Part shown: piece after piece, positions 15,037 through 22,730 of the stretch | Layout of the letters: each line of letters begins with the position of its first letter | Numbering within the stretch: the first letter of the stretch is position 1 | Assembly: GCA_900768125.1 (NCBI GenBank) | Contig: CAAGBS010000041.1 | Location: forward strand, 1-28,528 | Direction: 5' to 3' | DNA: 28,528 nucleotides | From: Oscillospiraceae bacterium | GTDB lineage: Bacteria > Bacillota > Clostridia > Oscillospirales > Ruminococcaceae | Notes under the pieces: generated by a model | The model's database searches: none | The model's input: only the letters and a program-made list of their open reading frames with translations | What the model was told of the DNA's origin: nothing | Position numbers and translations under genes: made by a program

Positions 15037-16308
15037 ATGTTTATCATTCTGGACAGAAAACAGCTTGCCGACGGTATATTCTTTTCAAGGATAACCGATG
15101 GCAGATATAAGACAAATCGCATATCTGTATCCTTTTTCACGGATTTTGACGAAGCACGCCGCGCGGACTACGCGATACTCCCCTATATCCTGACCGACAG
15201 CTGCAGGAAATATCCCAACCTCACCCGGCTGACCGAAAGGTTCTCAGACCTGTACGGCGCTTCCATCTCGGACAACCTCAGCTGCTCTTTCAACAAAAGG
15301 CAGATAACATTCAGAATAAGCTGCATAGACGACCGCTACACAATAAACGGCGAAAAACTCGAGCAGGACTGCTGCCAGCTTCTGCTGGACTGCATTCTCG
15401 ACCCGGTGACTGAAAACGGCGTCTTCCCGGAGAAGACCGTTGACATCATGCGCCAGGAACTTATCGACGCCATCGAGAGCGTCAAGGGCGACAAGCGAAT
15501 GTACGCCGCTCAGCAGGGCGCGATGGCTGCGTTTCCCGGCGAGCCTGCGGGCTATCCCGTGAACGGAACCGCGGAGCAGGCTCAGGCGGTCACGGCGCAG
15601 TCCGCGTGGGAGGCTTACCGCAGCATGCTGGAGCATTCCCGCATTGAGATAATCGCCGCGGGCCGCAGCGATTTCACAGCCGCCGAAAAGTTTCTCGCTG
15701 AGCGGCTCGGAGGCCTCAGGAGAAGCGGCATATGCTTCCCCGCCCCGTCCCCCAGTGCGCTGAAAGAGGACGTATTCCGCAGCGAGGAGCGCGTCGAGGT
15801 GCAGCAGGCGATACTGCGCATGTACTTCAAGGCACCGAAGCTGCAGGACAGATACGCGGCTTCCGTGCTGTCGATGATACTCGGCGGCATGACTACATCG
15901 CGATTCTTTGAGAATATCCGTGAGAAGCAGTCGCTGTGCTACTACTGCAGCTGCTACTCCAACCGCTTTTACAAGACCCTCACGGTGTACGCAGGCGTGG
16001 AGTCCGGCAACCTTGCGAAGACCGAACGCGCAGTCATGAAGGAATTTATGAACATCTGCATGATGGGAGTCACGGACGAGGAGCTGGAACACGCGAAGCT
16101 AGAGATAGAGGAAAGCACCCGCGCGGTCTACGACTCGGCGAGCGGGCTTTCCGGCTGGTATCTTTCACAGATAACTGACGACAGAATGATGACTCCGGAG
16201 GAATACTCCGCCGAGATACGCGCAGTGGATTCAAAGCGCGTGATGGAGGCTTGCAGGCAGTATTCCCTCGACACGGTGTACACGCTCATGCCTGAGGAGG
16301 TGCAGTAA
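15037..16308 (+). CDS. yfmF: M16-family peptidase-like protein YfmF (non-catalytic partner)
   Basis: The 423-residue protein has the M16/pitrilysin fold pattern (LYGASISDNLSC; IREKQSLCYYCSCYSN; GVTDEELEHAKLEIE) but lacks the HxxEH zinc site, as expected for the inactive half of a YfmF/YfmH pair. Homologues are annotated as associated with EF-P 5-aminopentanol modification and peptide processing. Its stop lies one base before the yfmH start. The annotated ATG directly abuts its AAGGAG site with no spacer; in-frame ATC or ATT codons 6-9 bases further on would have better spacing, so the true start is uncertain by a few residues. Confidence 0.85.
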   Translation: MFIILDRKQLADGIFFSRITDGRYKTNRISVSFFTDFDEARRADYAILPYILTDSCRKYPNLTRLTERFSDLYGASISDNLSCSFNKRQITFRISCIDDRYTINGEKLEQDCCQLLLDCILDPVTENGVFPEKTVDIMRQELIDAIESVKGDKRMYAAQQGAMAAFPGEPAGYPVNGTAEQAQAVTAQSAWEAYRSMLEHSRIEIIAAGRSDFTAAEKFLAERLGGLRRSGICFPAPSPSALKEDVFRSEERVEVQQAILRMYFKAPKLQDRYAASVLSMILGGMTTSRFFENIREKQSLCYYCSCYSNRFYKTLTVYAGVESGNLAKTERAVMKEFMNICMMGVTDEELEHAKLEIEESTRAVYDSASGLSGWYLSQITDDRMMTPEEYSAEIRAVDSKRVMEACRQYSLDTVYTLMPEEVQ

Positions 16309-16309
16309 A

Positions 16310-17581
16310 ATGCTGGAGGAAATATCAAGCGCCAGACTCGGCGAAAAATACTATAAATACACGCACAGCAGCGGCGTTACCGTCCTGCTGTACCCGATGG
16401 CGGGCTACTCGACAATAACCGCGCAGTTCTCCGTGAAGTTCGGCTCCATCGACAACTGCTACAGCATTGACGGCGGCGCTCCCGTGCATATCCCGGACGG
16501 CACCGCGCACTACCTGGAGCACAAGCTTTTCGAGTCACCGGAAAAGGAAGCGTTCGCGCGCTTCGCGGAAACGGGAGCCTCCTGCAACGCCGGGACTTCC
16601 TACGACAGCACCCGGTATTATTTCAGCTGCTCCGCGAATTTCGAGAAGAACCTCGAGATACTGCTGGATTTCGTCCAGCACCCGTATTTCACCCCTGAAA
16701 ACGTGGAAAAGGAGCGCGGGATAATCACCCAGGAGATAACCATGTACCTCGACAGCCCCGGCTGGCGGGTCTGCATGGAACTTTACCGCGACATGTTCCG
16801 GAACAATCCCGTGCGCAATGATATCGCAGGCTCCGCCGAGAGCATAGCGCTCATAACCGACAAGCTGCTCTACGACGTCTACGACGCATACTACGACCCG
16901 TCCAACATGTATCTCTGCATCGCGGGCGGATTCGACCTGGAGAGCGCAATAGAGGTCTGCGAGCGCTGCCTGCTGCCCCGCACCGGAAAGAACATAGCTT
17001 CCATCTTCGAGCCGGAGCCCGACAGGATAGTCACCCGCCGCAGCGCGATGAAAATGCCGCTGGGTAAGACAAACTTCGCGATGGGATTCAAGCTGCCGGA
17101 GTTCTCCGGCAGGGAGATGACCGAGGAGTATATCTACCGCACGCTGCTCAACGATACCTCCATCGGCGCGGCTACGGACTTCTACCGCGGCATGCGCGAC
17201 AAGGGGCTTATCAACGAGACTTTCGAAAGCAGCATAATGATGGGACGCGGGTTCTTTATCCCGGGTATCTACGGCGAATCCGACGACCCGGACAAAGTTG
17301 CCGAGGAGATATGCCGCGAATACGAGCGGCTGAAATCCGCCCCGCCGTCCGAGGAAGCGTTCCTGCGGGCGAAAAAGTACCTTTACGGAGACAATATCCG
17401 CGCGTTCAACAATGTGGAGAGCGTGGCGCAGAATCTTTCAGACGCAGCGCTGACAGGCACCTCCGCGTTCGACTACACGGACATCGCGGCTTGTGCAGAC
17501 TACGAGGGAATGCTAGCGCGGCTGCATGATTTCGACACGGACAATTTCTCGCTGTCCGTTATCTATCCTACGGAGGACTGA
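16310..17581 (+). CDS. yfmH: M16-family zinc peptidase YfmH
   Basis: The 423-residue protein has the inverted zinc motif HxxEH (His67-Tyr-Leu-Glu70-His71) and a third ligand candidate, Glu142, in TQEITM, so it is the likely active partner of YfmF. It has the pitrilysin-type second-half segment with MGFKLPEF. The pair is expected to form a heterodimeric chamber that degrades or processes peptides in the cytoplasm. It starts one base after yfmF and is followed two bases later by lgt. Confidence 0.92.
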   Translation: MLEEISSARLGEKYYKYTHSSGVTVLLYPMAGYSTITAQFSVKFGSIDNCYSIDGGAPVHIPDGTAHYLEHKLFESPEKEAFARFAETGASCNAGTSYDSTRYYFSCSANFEKNLEILLDFVQHPYFTPENVEKERGIITQEITMYLDSPGWRVCMELYRDMFRNNPVRNDIAGSAESIALITDKLLYDVYDAYYDPSNMYLCIAGGFDLESAIEVCERCLLPRTGKNIASIFEPEPDRIVTRRSAMKMPLGKTNFAMGFKLPEFSGREMTEEYIYRTLLNDTSIGAATDFYRGMRDKGLINETFESSIMMGRGFFIPGIYGESDDPDKVAEEICREYERLKSAPPSEEAFLRAKKYLYGDNIRAFNNVESVAQNLSDAALTGTSAFDYTDIAACADYEGMLARLHDFDTDNFSLSVIYPTED

Positions 17582-17583
17582 AT

Positions 17584-18729
17584 ATGTTATCGACACTTTT
17601 AGCGTCAGCCACCGCCTTTCCCGAGGTGGAGCTGACATTCCCGAACCTTTTCGGCGGGATAACCCTCAGCTATTATCAGGGCTTTGAGCTTTTCGGGATA
17701 AAAATTTACTGGTACGGCATGCTGATAACCATCGGCGTTGTGCTCGCATACCTTTACGCAATGCGCCGCGCGAAAAGCTTCGGCCTCGGTAAGGACAGAA
17801 TGTTCGATGTTGTTTTCGTGGCGCTCATCACGGGCTTCCTCGGGGCGCGTATATATTACTGCGTGTTCCAGACCCTCGACCCCAACTCCGGAATGAGTTT
17901 TGACTTCCTCACCACGTTCACAACGATACGGGACGGAGGACTTGCAATATACGGCGGCGTTATCGGCGGATTCCTCGGCGGATTCGTGATGTGCAAAATA
18001 CGCAAGGTGAACTTCCGCGCGATGGCGGACATCGCTTCACTGGGATTCCTCATCGGGCAGTGCATAGGCAGATGGGGCAACTTCATCAACCAGGAAGCTT
18101 TCGGCGCACAGTGCAGTCCCGACTGGATATTCGGCATGACCAGCGTTGACATCATTCGCCGGGACGGTCTGGAAGCCGGCGCGCTGGTCCACCCCTGCTT
18201 CCTCTACGAAAGCGTGTGGTGCCTTATCGGATTCATCGCGCTGCACTTCTACTCCAAGAAGCTGCGCACATTCGACGGCGAAATAATGCTGCTGTACCTT
18301 GCATGGTACGGTCTCGGCAGAGCCTGGATAGAGGGTCTGCGCACCGACAGCCTCATGGCGGGCGACTTCAGGATATCCCAGGTAGTCGCTGCGGTATGCT
18401 TCGTGGTGTGCACCGCGCTTGTGATAGTTTTCAAGATACTCACCGAAAAGAAGCATATTCCGCTGTACGTCAACACCGACGCGTGCCGGGAACTTGAAGA
18501 AGCGGACGAAAAGGCAGAGCAGCAGCGCCGCGAAAAGAAGCTCGCGAAGAAGACCGAGGAAGCGCCCAGCATTCTTTCCGAGGACGCAGATGAAGTCACG
18601 CTGAACGGCGCGGAGGAAACGAAAAGCGCCGAAGAAGACGAGCAGTCCGGTGAAACGTCAGAAACGGAGGACGCGGAACAGCCCGCAGTCCCCGAAGATA
18701 CAGAACATAACGAAAGCGAGGAACAGTAA
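17584..18729 (+). CDS. lgt: Prolipoprotein diacylglyceryl transferase with acidic C-terminal tail
   Basis: Lgt transfers diacylglycerol from phosphatidylglycerol to the lipobox cysteine of prelipoproteins in the membrane. The family signature GRWGNFINQEAFG lies near residue 161, with the RDGGLAIYGGVIGG segment before it and the late arginine in RAWIEGLR. Seven hydrophobic segments end near residue 290. The remaining 85 or so residues form a hydrophilic tail, first Lys/Arg-rich (RREKKLAKK), then very acidic and rich in Glu, Ser and Thr. Typical Lgt is 260-290 residues; this is 381. It lies two bases after yfmH and one base before folD. Confidence 0.95.
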   Translation: MLSTLLASATAFPEVELTFPNLFGGITLSYYQGFELFGIKIYWYGMLITIGVVLAYLYAMRRAKSFGLGKDRMFDVVFVALITGFLGARIYYCVFQTLDPNSGMSFDFLTTFTTIRDGGLAIYGGVIGGFLGGFVMCKIRKVNFRAMADIASLGFLIGQCIGRWGNFINQEAFGAQCSPDWIFGMTSVDIIRRDGLEAGALVHPCFLYESVWCLIGFIALHFYSKKLRTFDGEIMLLYLAWYGLGRAWIEGLRTDSLMAGDFRISQVVAAVCFVVCTALVIVFKILTEKKHIPLYVNTDACRELEEADEKAEQQRREKKLAKKTEEAPSILSEDADEVTLNGAEETKSAEEDEQSGETSETEDAEQPAVPEDTEHNESEEQ

Positions 18730-18730
18730 A

Positions 18731-19573
18731 ATGGCAGCACAGATAATCGACGGTAAGGCAGTATCCGCAAAAGTAAAGGAAGAGGTACGCCAGGAGATCG
18801 AGCGCGAGGGTCTTGACGTGGGGCTTGCAGTGGTTATCGTAGGCGATGACCCGGCAAGCCGCGTGTACGTCAACAACAAAAAAAAGGCGTGCGAGGTATG
18901 CGGAATAAAAAGCTACGAGTACGCGCTCCCCGCAAATACCACCGAAGCACAGCTGATGGAACTTATCGACGCGCTCAACGCTGACGAAAAGGTCAACGGC
19001 ATACTGGTGCAGCTTCCGCTGCCGAAGCACCTCAACGAGGAAGCGGTCATCGCGCGCATTTCCCCGCTGAAGGACGTGGACGCATTCTCCGCTTCGAATG
19101 TCGGCAAGATAATGATAGGCAATTACGCGTTCCTGCCCTGCACTCCCGCAGGCTGCATGGAACTTATCCACAGCACCGGCGTGGACGTTTCCGGCAAGGA
19201 GTGCGTAGTCATCGGGCGTTCCAACATCGTTGGCAAGCCGATGGCAATGCTGCTTCTCCACGAAAACGGAACAGTCACCATCTGCCACTCCCGCACGAAG
19301 AACCTCAAGGAAGTATGCGCCCGCGCTGATATCCTTGTCGCGGCGGTCGGCAGAGCGGCATTCGTCACCGGCGACATGGTGAAGCCCGGCGCGGTAGTCA
19401 TCGACGTGGGGATCAACCGCAGCGCCGATGGCAAGCTCTGCGGCGACTGCGTATTCGATGAGTGCGCCGAAAAAGCCTCCTACATCACACCCGTACCCGG
19501 CGGCGTAGGGCCTATGACTATTGCCATGCTGATGAAGAATACAGTAATGGCGAAGCGGATACAGTCGAAATGA
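18731..19573 (+). CDS. folD: Bifunctional methylenetetrahydrofolate dehydrogenase/cyclohydrolase
   Basis: The 280-residue protein has the FolD signatures: YVNNKKKACEVCGI with the catalytic lysine region, VQLPLPKHL, the nucleotide-binding GRSNIVGKPMAMLL, and the closing PVPGGVGPMTIAMLM. It interconverts 5,10-methylene-THF and 10-formyl-THF in one-carbon metabolism. The ATG at 18731 is preceded by an AGGA site in the end of lgt; the longer open frame overlapping lgt has no support. Its stop overlaps the next gene's ATG (ATGA). Confidence 0.97.
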   Translation: MAAQIIDGKAVSAKVKEEVRQEIEREGLDVGLAVVIVGDDPASRVYVNNKKKACEVCGIKSYEYALPANTTEAQLMELIDALNADEKVNGILVQLPLPKHLNEEAVIARISPLKDVDAFSASNVGKIMIGNYAFLPCTPAGCMELIHSTGVDVSGKECVVIGRSNIVGKPMAMLLLHENGTVTICHSRTKNLKEVCARADILVAAVGRAAFVTGDMVKPGAVVIDVGINRSADGKLCGDCVFDECAEKASYITPVPGGVGPMTIAMLMKNTVMAKRIQSK

Positions 19574-19743
19574 GGAATCAGGCGAAGCCATTCCTGCGAA
19601 ACGCGGTCATCATGACGGCGGCGGTGCTGCTGGTGGGTCTGCTGATGAACAGCTGGGGCGTTGCGCAGGTGCTGATAATGGTGCTGATAACGCTGCTTGC
19701 GGCGGGTCAGTGGGCGCTGTATTTCTACATGAGAAAACGCTGA
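19570..19743 (+). CDS. Small two-helix membrane protein, unknown
   Basis: The 57-residue protein starts at an ATG overlapping the folD stop, indicating translational coupling. It has a basic start and two hydrophobic helices (about residues 11-27 and 30-52) and ends in MRKR, so both ends probably face the cytoplasm. I do not recognise a family. A perfect 10-bp terminator hairpin follows at once, making it the last gene of the operon. Confidence 0.75.
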   Translation: MRNQAKPFLRNAVIMTAAVLLVGLLMNSWGVAQVLIMVLITLLAAGQWALYFYMRKR

Positions 19744-19748
19744 AATAT

Positions 19749-19779
19749 AGATTTCCCCAGCTTCACGCCGGGGAAATCT
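19749..19779. terminator. Bidirectional terminator
   Basis: A perfect 10-bp stem (agatttcccc, 19749-19758; ggggaaatct, 19770-19779) with an 11-base loop lies between the convergent folD operon and the MazF gene. Both sides are followed by A/T-rich DNA, so it can serve both directions. Confidence 0.75.
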
Positions 19780-19791
19780 TATAAGTGATAT

Positions 19792-20133
19792 TCAAAGCCC
19801 GAAGCTGACCGAAAGCGCATTGTTCACCTGGGACATGGACTCGCTGTCCAGTTCCCCCATGCGCTCTTTCAGCCGCCGTTTATCCAATGTACGCACCTGC
19901 TCCAGAAGCACTATGGAGTCCTTCGCAAGTCCGCAGGAGGCGGCATTGAGCGAAATATGTGTCGGCAGCTTCGATTTATCCTTCTGGCTCGTTATTGCGG
20001 CGGCTATCACAGTGGGACTGTGCTTGTTGCCGATATCGTTCTGTACTATCAGCACGGGTCTTACTCCGCCCTGCTCCGAACCGACCACCGGGCTGAGGTC
20101 CGCATAATATATTTCTCCTCGTTTTACCAGCAT
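19792..20133 (-). CDS. MazF/PemK-type endoribonuclease
   Basis: The 113-residue protein has the MazF/NdoA layout: KRGEIYYADLSPVVGSEQGGVRPVLIVQND at the N terminus, TVIAAAITS in the middle, and SIVLLEQVRTLDKRRL, including the conserved Arg and Thr regions of the active site. Such proteins cut mRNA at short sequences and are usually held by an adjacent antitoxin. No antitoxin gene lies next to it; upstream is the divergent dGTPase. The ATG at 20133 is preferred because the fold starts there; a GAAAGGA site lies 11 bases upstream. It may act as a regulatory RNase with an antitoxin elsewhere. Confidence 0.9.
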   Translation of the reverse strand: MLVKRGEIYYADLSPVVGSEQGGVRPVLIVQNDIGNKHSPTVIAAAITSQKDKSKLPTHISLNAASCGLAKDSIVLLEQVRTLDKRRLKERMGELDSESMSQVNNALSVSFGL

Positions 20134-20317
20134 TTTACGATCATTCCTTTCATATCGTTCAAAGTCCCAGCGCTTGCCGGGGGTTCCTTTCAACGATAGT
20201 ATTGACTGCCATAGTAAAGATATACAGGAAACCGGATTTTCCGGTCAGTACATTTTATTCCGAACGCCGCCCCTGAGTTACGGGATTCCAGGCTTCCGGG
20301 AAAGAAAAGAGGTAAGT

Positions 20318-21730
20318 ATGCCGCATATGACATGGGACAGACTGCTTTCCGCTGAAAGAAGCCGCTCCTCAAAGCGCAATCCGGACGATATCCGCTCCGA
20401 GTTCGCCAAAGACTACCACCGCATAATCAGCAGCGCTTCGTTCCGCAGGCTGCAGGACAAAACTCAGGTATTCCCGCTTGACCGGGGCGATTTCGTGCGC
20501 ACAAGGCTCACCCACTCGCTGGAGGTGAGCTCCTTTGCCGGGTCGATAGGCGACACCGCTCTCGCGCGGCTTTCAGAAACGCACCCGGAGATAACCCCGC
20601 AGGTTCGCGCGGACTGCGCCGAGATACTCCGCTGCGCCGGGCTTATCCACGACATCGGGAATCCCCCGTTCGGGCACTTCGGCGAGTTCGCAATAAGGGA
20701 ATGGTTCACCGACAACCTCCCGCGCCTCAGCTGCCGGGGAAAGAGCGCGGCTGAACTGCTCACGCCCCAGCAGCGCGCGGACCTGGAGCATTTCGAGGGC
20801 AACGCCCAGGCGCTCCGAGTGCTGACCAAGCTGCATTTTATGGTGGATTCCAACGGAATGAATCTCACCTACGCGCTGCTGAATACCATCATAAAATACC
20901 CTGTGCCCTCAACTGGGATAAACAAAAAAAGCGGCGATATCCGCACCAAGAAGATGGGATATTTCGCCGCCGAGCAGCAGCTTTACGAGAACATCACCAG
21001 CTCCACCGGCGCAAAGGACTGCCGCTATCCGCTGACCTGGCTGCTGGAAGCCGCGGACGACATCGCATACAAGACCGCCGACATCGAGGACGCCCAGCGC
21101 AAGGGACTGCTCAGCTACAACACGCTGCTTTCCGAGCTTAGCTCTCTGGCTGACAAATGCCGCACCCGCGAGGAATCCGAAACGCTGCAAAAGACGCTGG
21201 AACTGCTCCCCCACTACCTCAGAAACGCCCGCCAGCGCGGAATGCCGTCAGTAGAGGAAAACGCCGTGCAGAACTTCCTTGTCAGGGTGCAGTCGATGAT
21301 GATATACGCGGCGGCGGATTCATTCGTGAAGAACTACGACCTGATAATGCGCGGTGAACTTCGCACCGAGCTGCTGGCGGATTCCCCAGTGCGGGTTCTG
21401 TCGGACGCGCTCAGCGATATCGCCTGCCGCTATGCGTTCAACTCAAAGGAGATACTCCGCATAGAGCTGTCCGTTTCCGAGATGGTGAACTGCCTGCTGG
21501 AGCGGCTGAGCGGCGCAGCGCTGCGGTTCGAGACCCCTCAGGAGAAGATGACCGACAGCAAGCTGATAAACGTGATATCCGAGAACTACGTCAAGATATG
21601 CCGCAGCGGCTGGAGCAGTCCAAGCGAGGAAATGTACAGCCGTCTCATGCTGGTGACCGACTACGTCTGCGGCATGACCGACGGATTCGCCCGCCAGCTT
21701 TTCCGGGAACTTCGCGGCGAGATCAGATGA
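20318..21730 (+). CDS. dgt: Deoxyguanosinetriphosphate triphosphohydrolase (HD domain)
   Basis: The 470-residue protein matches the dGTPase family: SAERSRSSKRNPDD near the start, FRRLQDKTQVF, His66 in TRLTHSLEVS, and the metal-binding His111-Asp112 in LIHDIGNPPFGHFGE, plus a later WLLEAADDIAY with the last ligand. It hydrolyses dGTP or related dNTPs to the nucleoside and triphosphate, adjusting nucleotide pools. The ATG at 20318 has an AGAGG site upstream; the open frame reaches further back, but that part overlaps the divergent MazF gene and looks non-coding. No strong promoter was recognised in 20134-20317. Confidence 0.93.
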   Translation: MPHMTWDRLLSAERSRSSKRNPDDIRSEFAKDYHRIISSASFRRLQDKTQVFPLDRGDFVRTRLTHSLEVSSFAGSIGDTALARLSETHPEITPQVRADCAEILRCAGLIHDIGNPPFGHFGEFAIREWFTDNLPRLSCRGKSAAELLTPQQRADLEHFEGNAQALRVLTKLHFMVDSNGMNLTYALLNTIIKYPVPSTGINKKSGDIRTKKMGYFAAEQQLYENITSSTGAKDCRYPLTWLLEAADDIAYKTADIEDAQRKGLLSYNTLLSELSSLADKCRTREESETLQKTLELLPHYLRNARQRGMPSVEENAVQNFLVRVQSMMIYAAADSFVKNYDLIMRGELRTELLADSPVRVLSDALSDIACRYAFNSKEILRIELSVSEMVNCLLERLSGAALRFETPQEKMTDSKLINVISENYVKICRSGWSSPSEEMYSRLMLVTDYVCGMTDGFARQLFRELRGEIR

Positions 21731-21735
21731 TACTA

Positions 21736-21764
21736 TTGACAATGCCGGTAAGTTGTGGTATCAT
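21736..21764 (+). promoter_or_regulatory. Promoter of the 209-residue membrane protein gene
   Basis: TTGACA (21736-21741) and TATCAT (21759-21764) are separated by 17 bases, 32 bases before the ATG at 21797. The gene thus has its own promoter rather than depending only on dgt. Confidence 0.65.
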
Positions 21765-21796
21765 AATTGCAGACGCAGTCAGCAGAAAGGAGCACC

Positions 21797-22426
21797 ATGG
21801 GAAATAATACCGAAAACAAGAAGCTGAACCGCCGCGGAAGCTTCCGCGTAGGCTATTCAAACGAGGATAAGCTAATATTGATGTGCATTATCGGAGCTGT
21901 CCTCTGCGTGGGAATGTTCATCGTTGGGCTGATAACTGTCGGCGCTCCAGTTGATTTCATGAGTTTTATGGGCGGGACGTTCTGGATAATCCCGGCGGCG
22001 CTCTGCCTGCTGTTTATCCCGGTGATAGTCTACGGCAGGCGATGCAGCTATTTTGCGGGGGACGAGCTGCTGGAAACCGTAACGCCTCGCGGCAGCGACT
22101 ACCTCTACTACAGCGATATTTCCGAGGTCATCTACAAGCCCATGCGCCTTTTCGGAAAGCCGCGCGGATTCCACGTCACAGTCGTGACCGGAGTTCGCGA
22201 CATAAGCTACCGCTACATTTTCGACCGCCGCGACGAGCACATCGAACCCAAGCATACTCCGTTCTTCATTCTGGAACTTAACGCCGGGCTGAAGCAGCCG
22301 GAATCCACCGACCCGGAACTTGCCGCAGCCGTGATGGCGCAGTTCGCGGTAATGAAAGAGAAGCAGGAAGACCGTCTCTCAAAAAAGCGCAAAAAAAAGA
22401 CCTGGGAAAACCTGTTCGACGATTGA
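21797..22426 (+). CDS. Unknown membrane protein with two N-terminal helices
   Basis: The 209-residue protein starts at an ATG preceded by AAAGGAG. A short basic N terminus is followed by two hydrophobic segments (about 31-53 and 60-82). The rest is soluble and probably cytoplasmic: a PH-like mix of strands (YYSDISEVIYKPMRLFGKPRGFHVTVVTG) and a Lys/Arg-rich C-terminal end. The shape resembles small bacterial proteins with two helices and a PH-like domain, but I cannot assign a family. It stands alone, with its own promoter, and converges on the micropeptide unit. Confidence 0.8.
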   Translation: MGNNTENKKLNRRGSFRVGYSNEDKLILMCIIGAVLCVGMFIVGLITVGAPVDFMSFMGGTFWIIPAALCLLFIPVIVYGRRCSYFAGDELLETVTPRGSDYLYYSDISEVIYKPMRLFGKPRGFHVTVVTGVRDISYRYIFDRRDEHIEPKHTPFFILELNAGLKQPESTDPELAAAVMAQFAVMKEKQEDRLSKKRKKKTWENLFDD

Positions 22427-22451
22427 AATTCAACATTTAACAAAAGAAAAC

Positions 22452-22476
22452 GCTCCCGGAGAAACCCTCCGGGAGC
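22452..22476 (-). terminator. Terminator of the cysteine-rich peptide gene
   Basis: A 9-bp G+C-rich stem (gctcccgga, 22452-22460; tccgggagc, 22468-22476) with a seven-base loop is followed on the minus strand by gttttctttt. It therefore terminates minus-strand transcripts from the small peptide gene; it may also stop the converging gene that ends at 22426. Confidence 0.75.
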
Positions 22477-22536
22477 TAGCCTTATGCAGGCTAAATTACG
22501 TCAGAACTCTACTGTCTGGGAGAAAAACCGTCCCCC

Positions 22537-22617
22537 TTAGCAGCCGAAGCCGCAGCACAGCGATCTGAGCACAGAAAGAAGCTCGTCACAGCTGCAAACC
22601 TTGAAGAAATTGCACAT
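22537..22617 (-). CDS. Cysteine-rich 26-residue peptide, unknown
   Basis: This 27-codon frame starts MCNFFKV and ends CCGFGC. Six of its 26 residues are cysteine, at positions 2, 8, 10, 21, 22 and 26, with an amphipathic middle (DELLSVLRSL). An AGGAGG site lies close upstream of the ATG, a TTGAAA-17-TATAAT promoter lies 43 bases before the start, and a G+C-rich terminator with a T tract follows. The complete unit strongly suggests a real gene. It does not match the cysteine spacing I know for SCIFF/ranthipeptide precursors, and no radical SAM or other modifying enzyme or transporter is nearby. It could be a metal-binding or membrane micropeptide, or a peptide precursor. Confidence 0.7.
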   Translation of the reverse strand: MCNFFKVCSCDELLSVLRSLCCGFGC

Positions 22618-22659
22618 GATGTTTACCTCCTGATGTATTTCCCCTCGGGGGATATATAA

Positions 22660-22688
22660 ATTATACCTCATCAGGCGGCATATTTCAA
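22660..22688 (-). promoter_or_regulatory. Promoter of the cysteine-rich peptide gene
   Basis: On the minus strand TTGAAA (22683-22688) and TATAAT (22660-22665) are separated by 17 bases. The predicted leader is about 35 bases, with a small CCCC/GGGG hairpin just before the AGGAGG ribosome site. Confidence 0.75.
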
Positions 22689-22705
22689 TGCAAAGATAAT
22701 GGTAA

Positions 22706-22725
22706 TCCGGGAAAGCCCTCCCGGA
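22706..22725 (-). terminator. Weak hairpin after the HAD gene
   Basis: A 7-bp stem (tccggga, 22706-22712; tcccgga, 22719-22725) lies just beyond the HAD stop codon. No proper T tract follows on the minus strand, so termination may be partial and the micropeptide gene may receive some readthrough. Confidence 0.4.
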
Positions 22726-22730
22726 ATAAT

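Noticed and set aside
15244..16092. 282-codon minus-strand frame opposite yfmF
   Set aside because: Antisense shadow of a conserved gene in G+C-rich DNA; no start site or family signature.
18596..19591. 331-codon minus-strand frame opposite lgt and folD
   Set aside because: Antisense to two well-recognised genes, with Cys/His/Tyr-rich composition typical of shadow frames.
20202..20226. TTGACT and TATACA as a dgt promoter
   Set aside because: The two hexamers are only 13 bases apart, too close for a housekeeping promoter.
22537..22617. Peptide as a SCIFF/ranthipeptide precursor
   Set aside because: The cysteine spacing differs from the SCIFF pattern, and no radical SAM maturase is encoded nearby.
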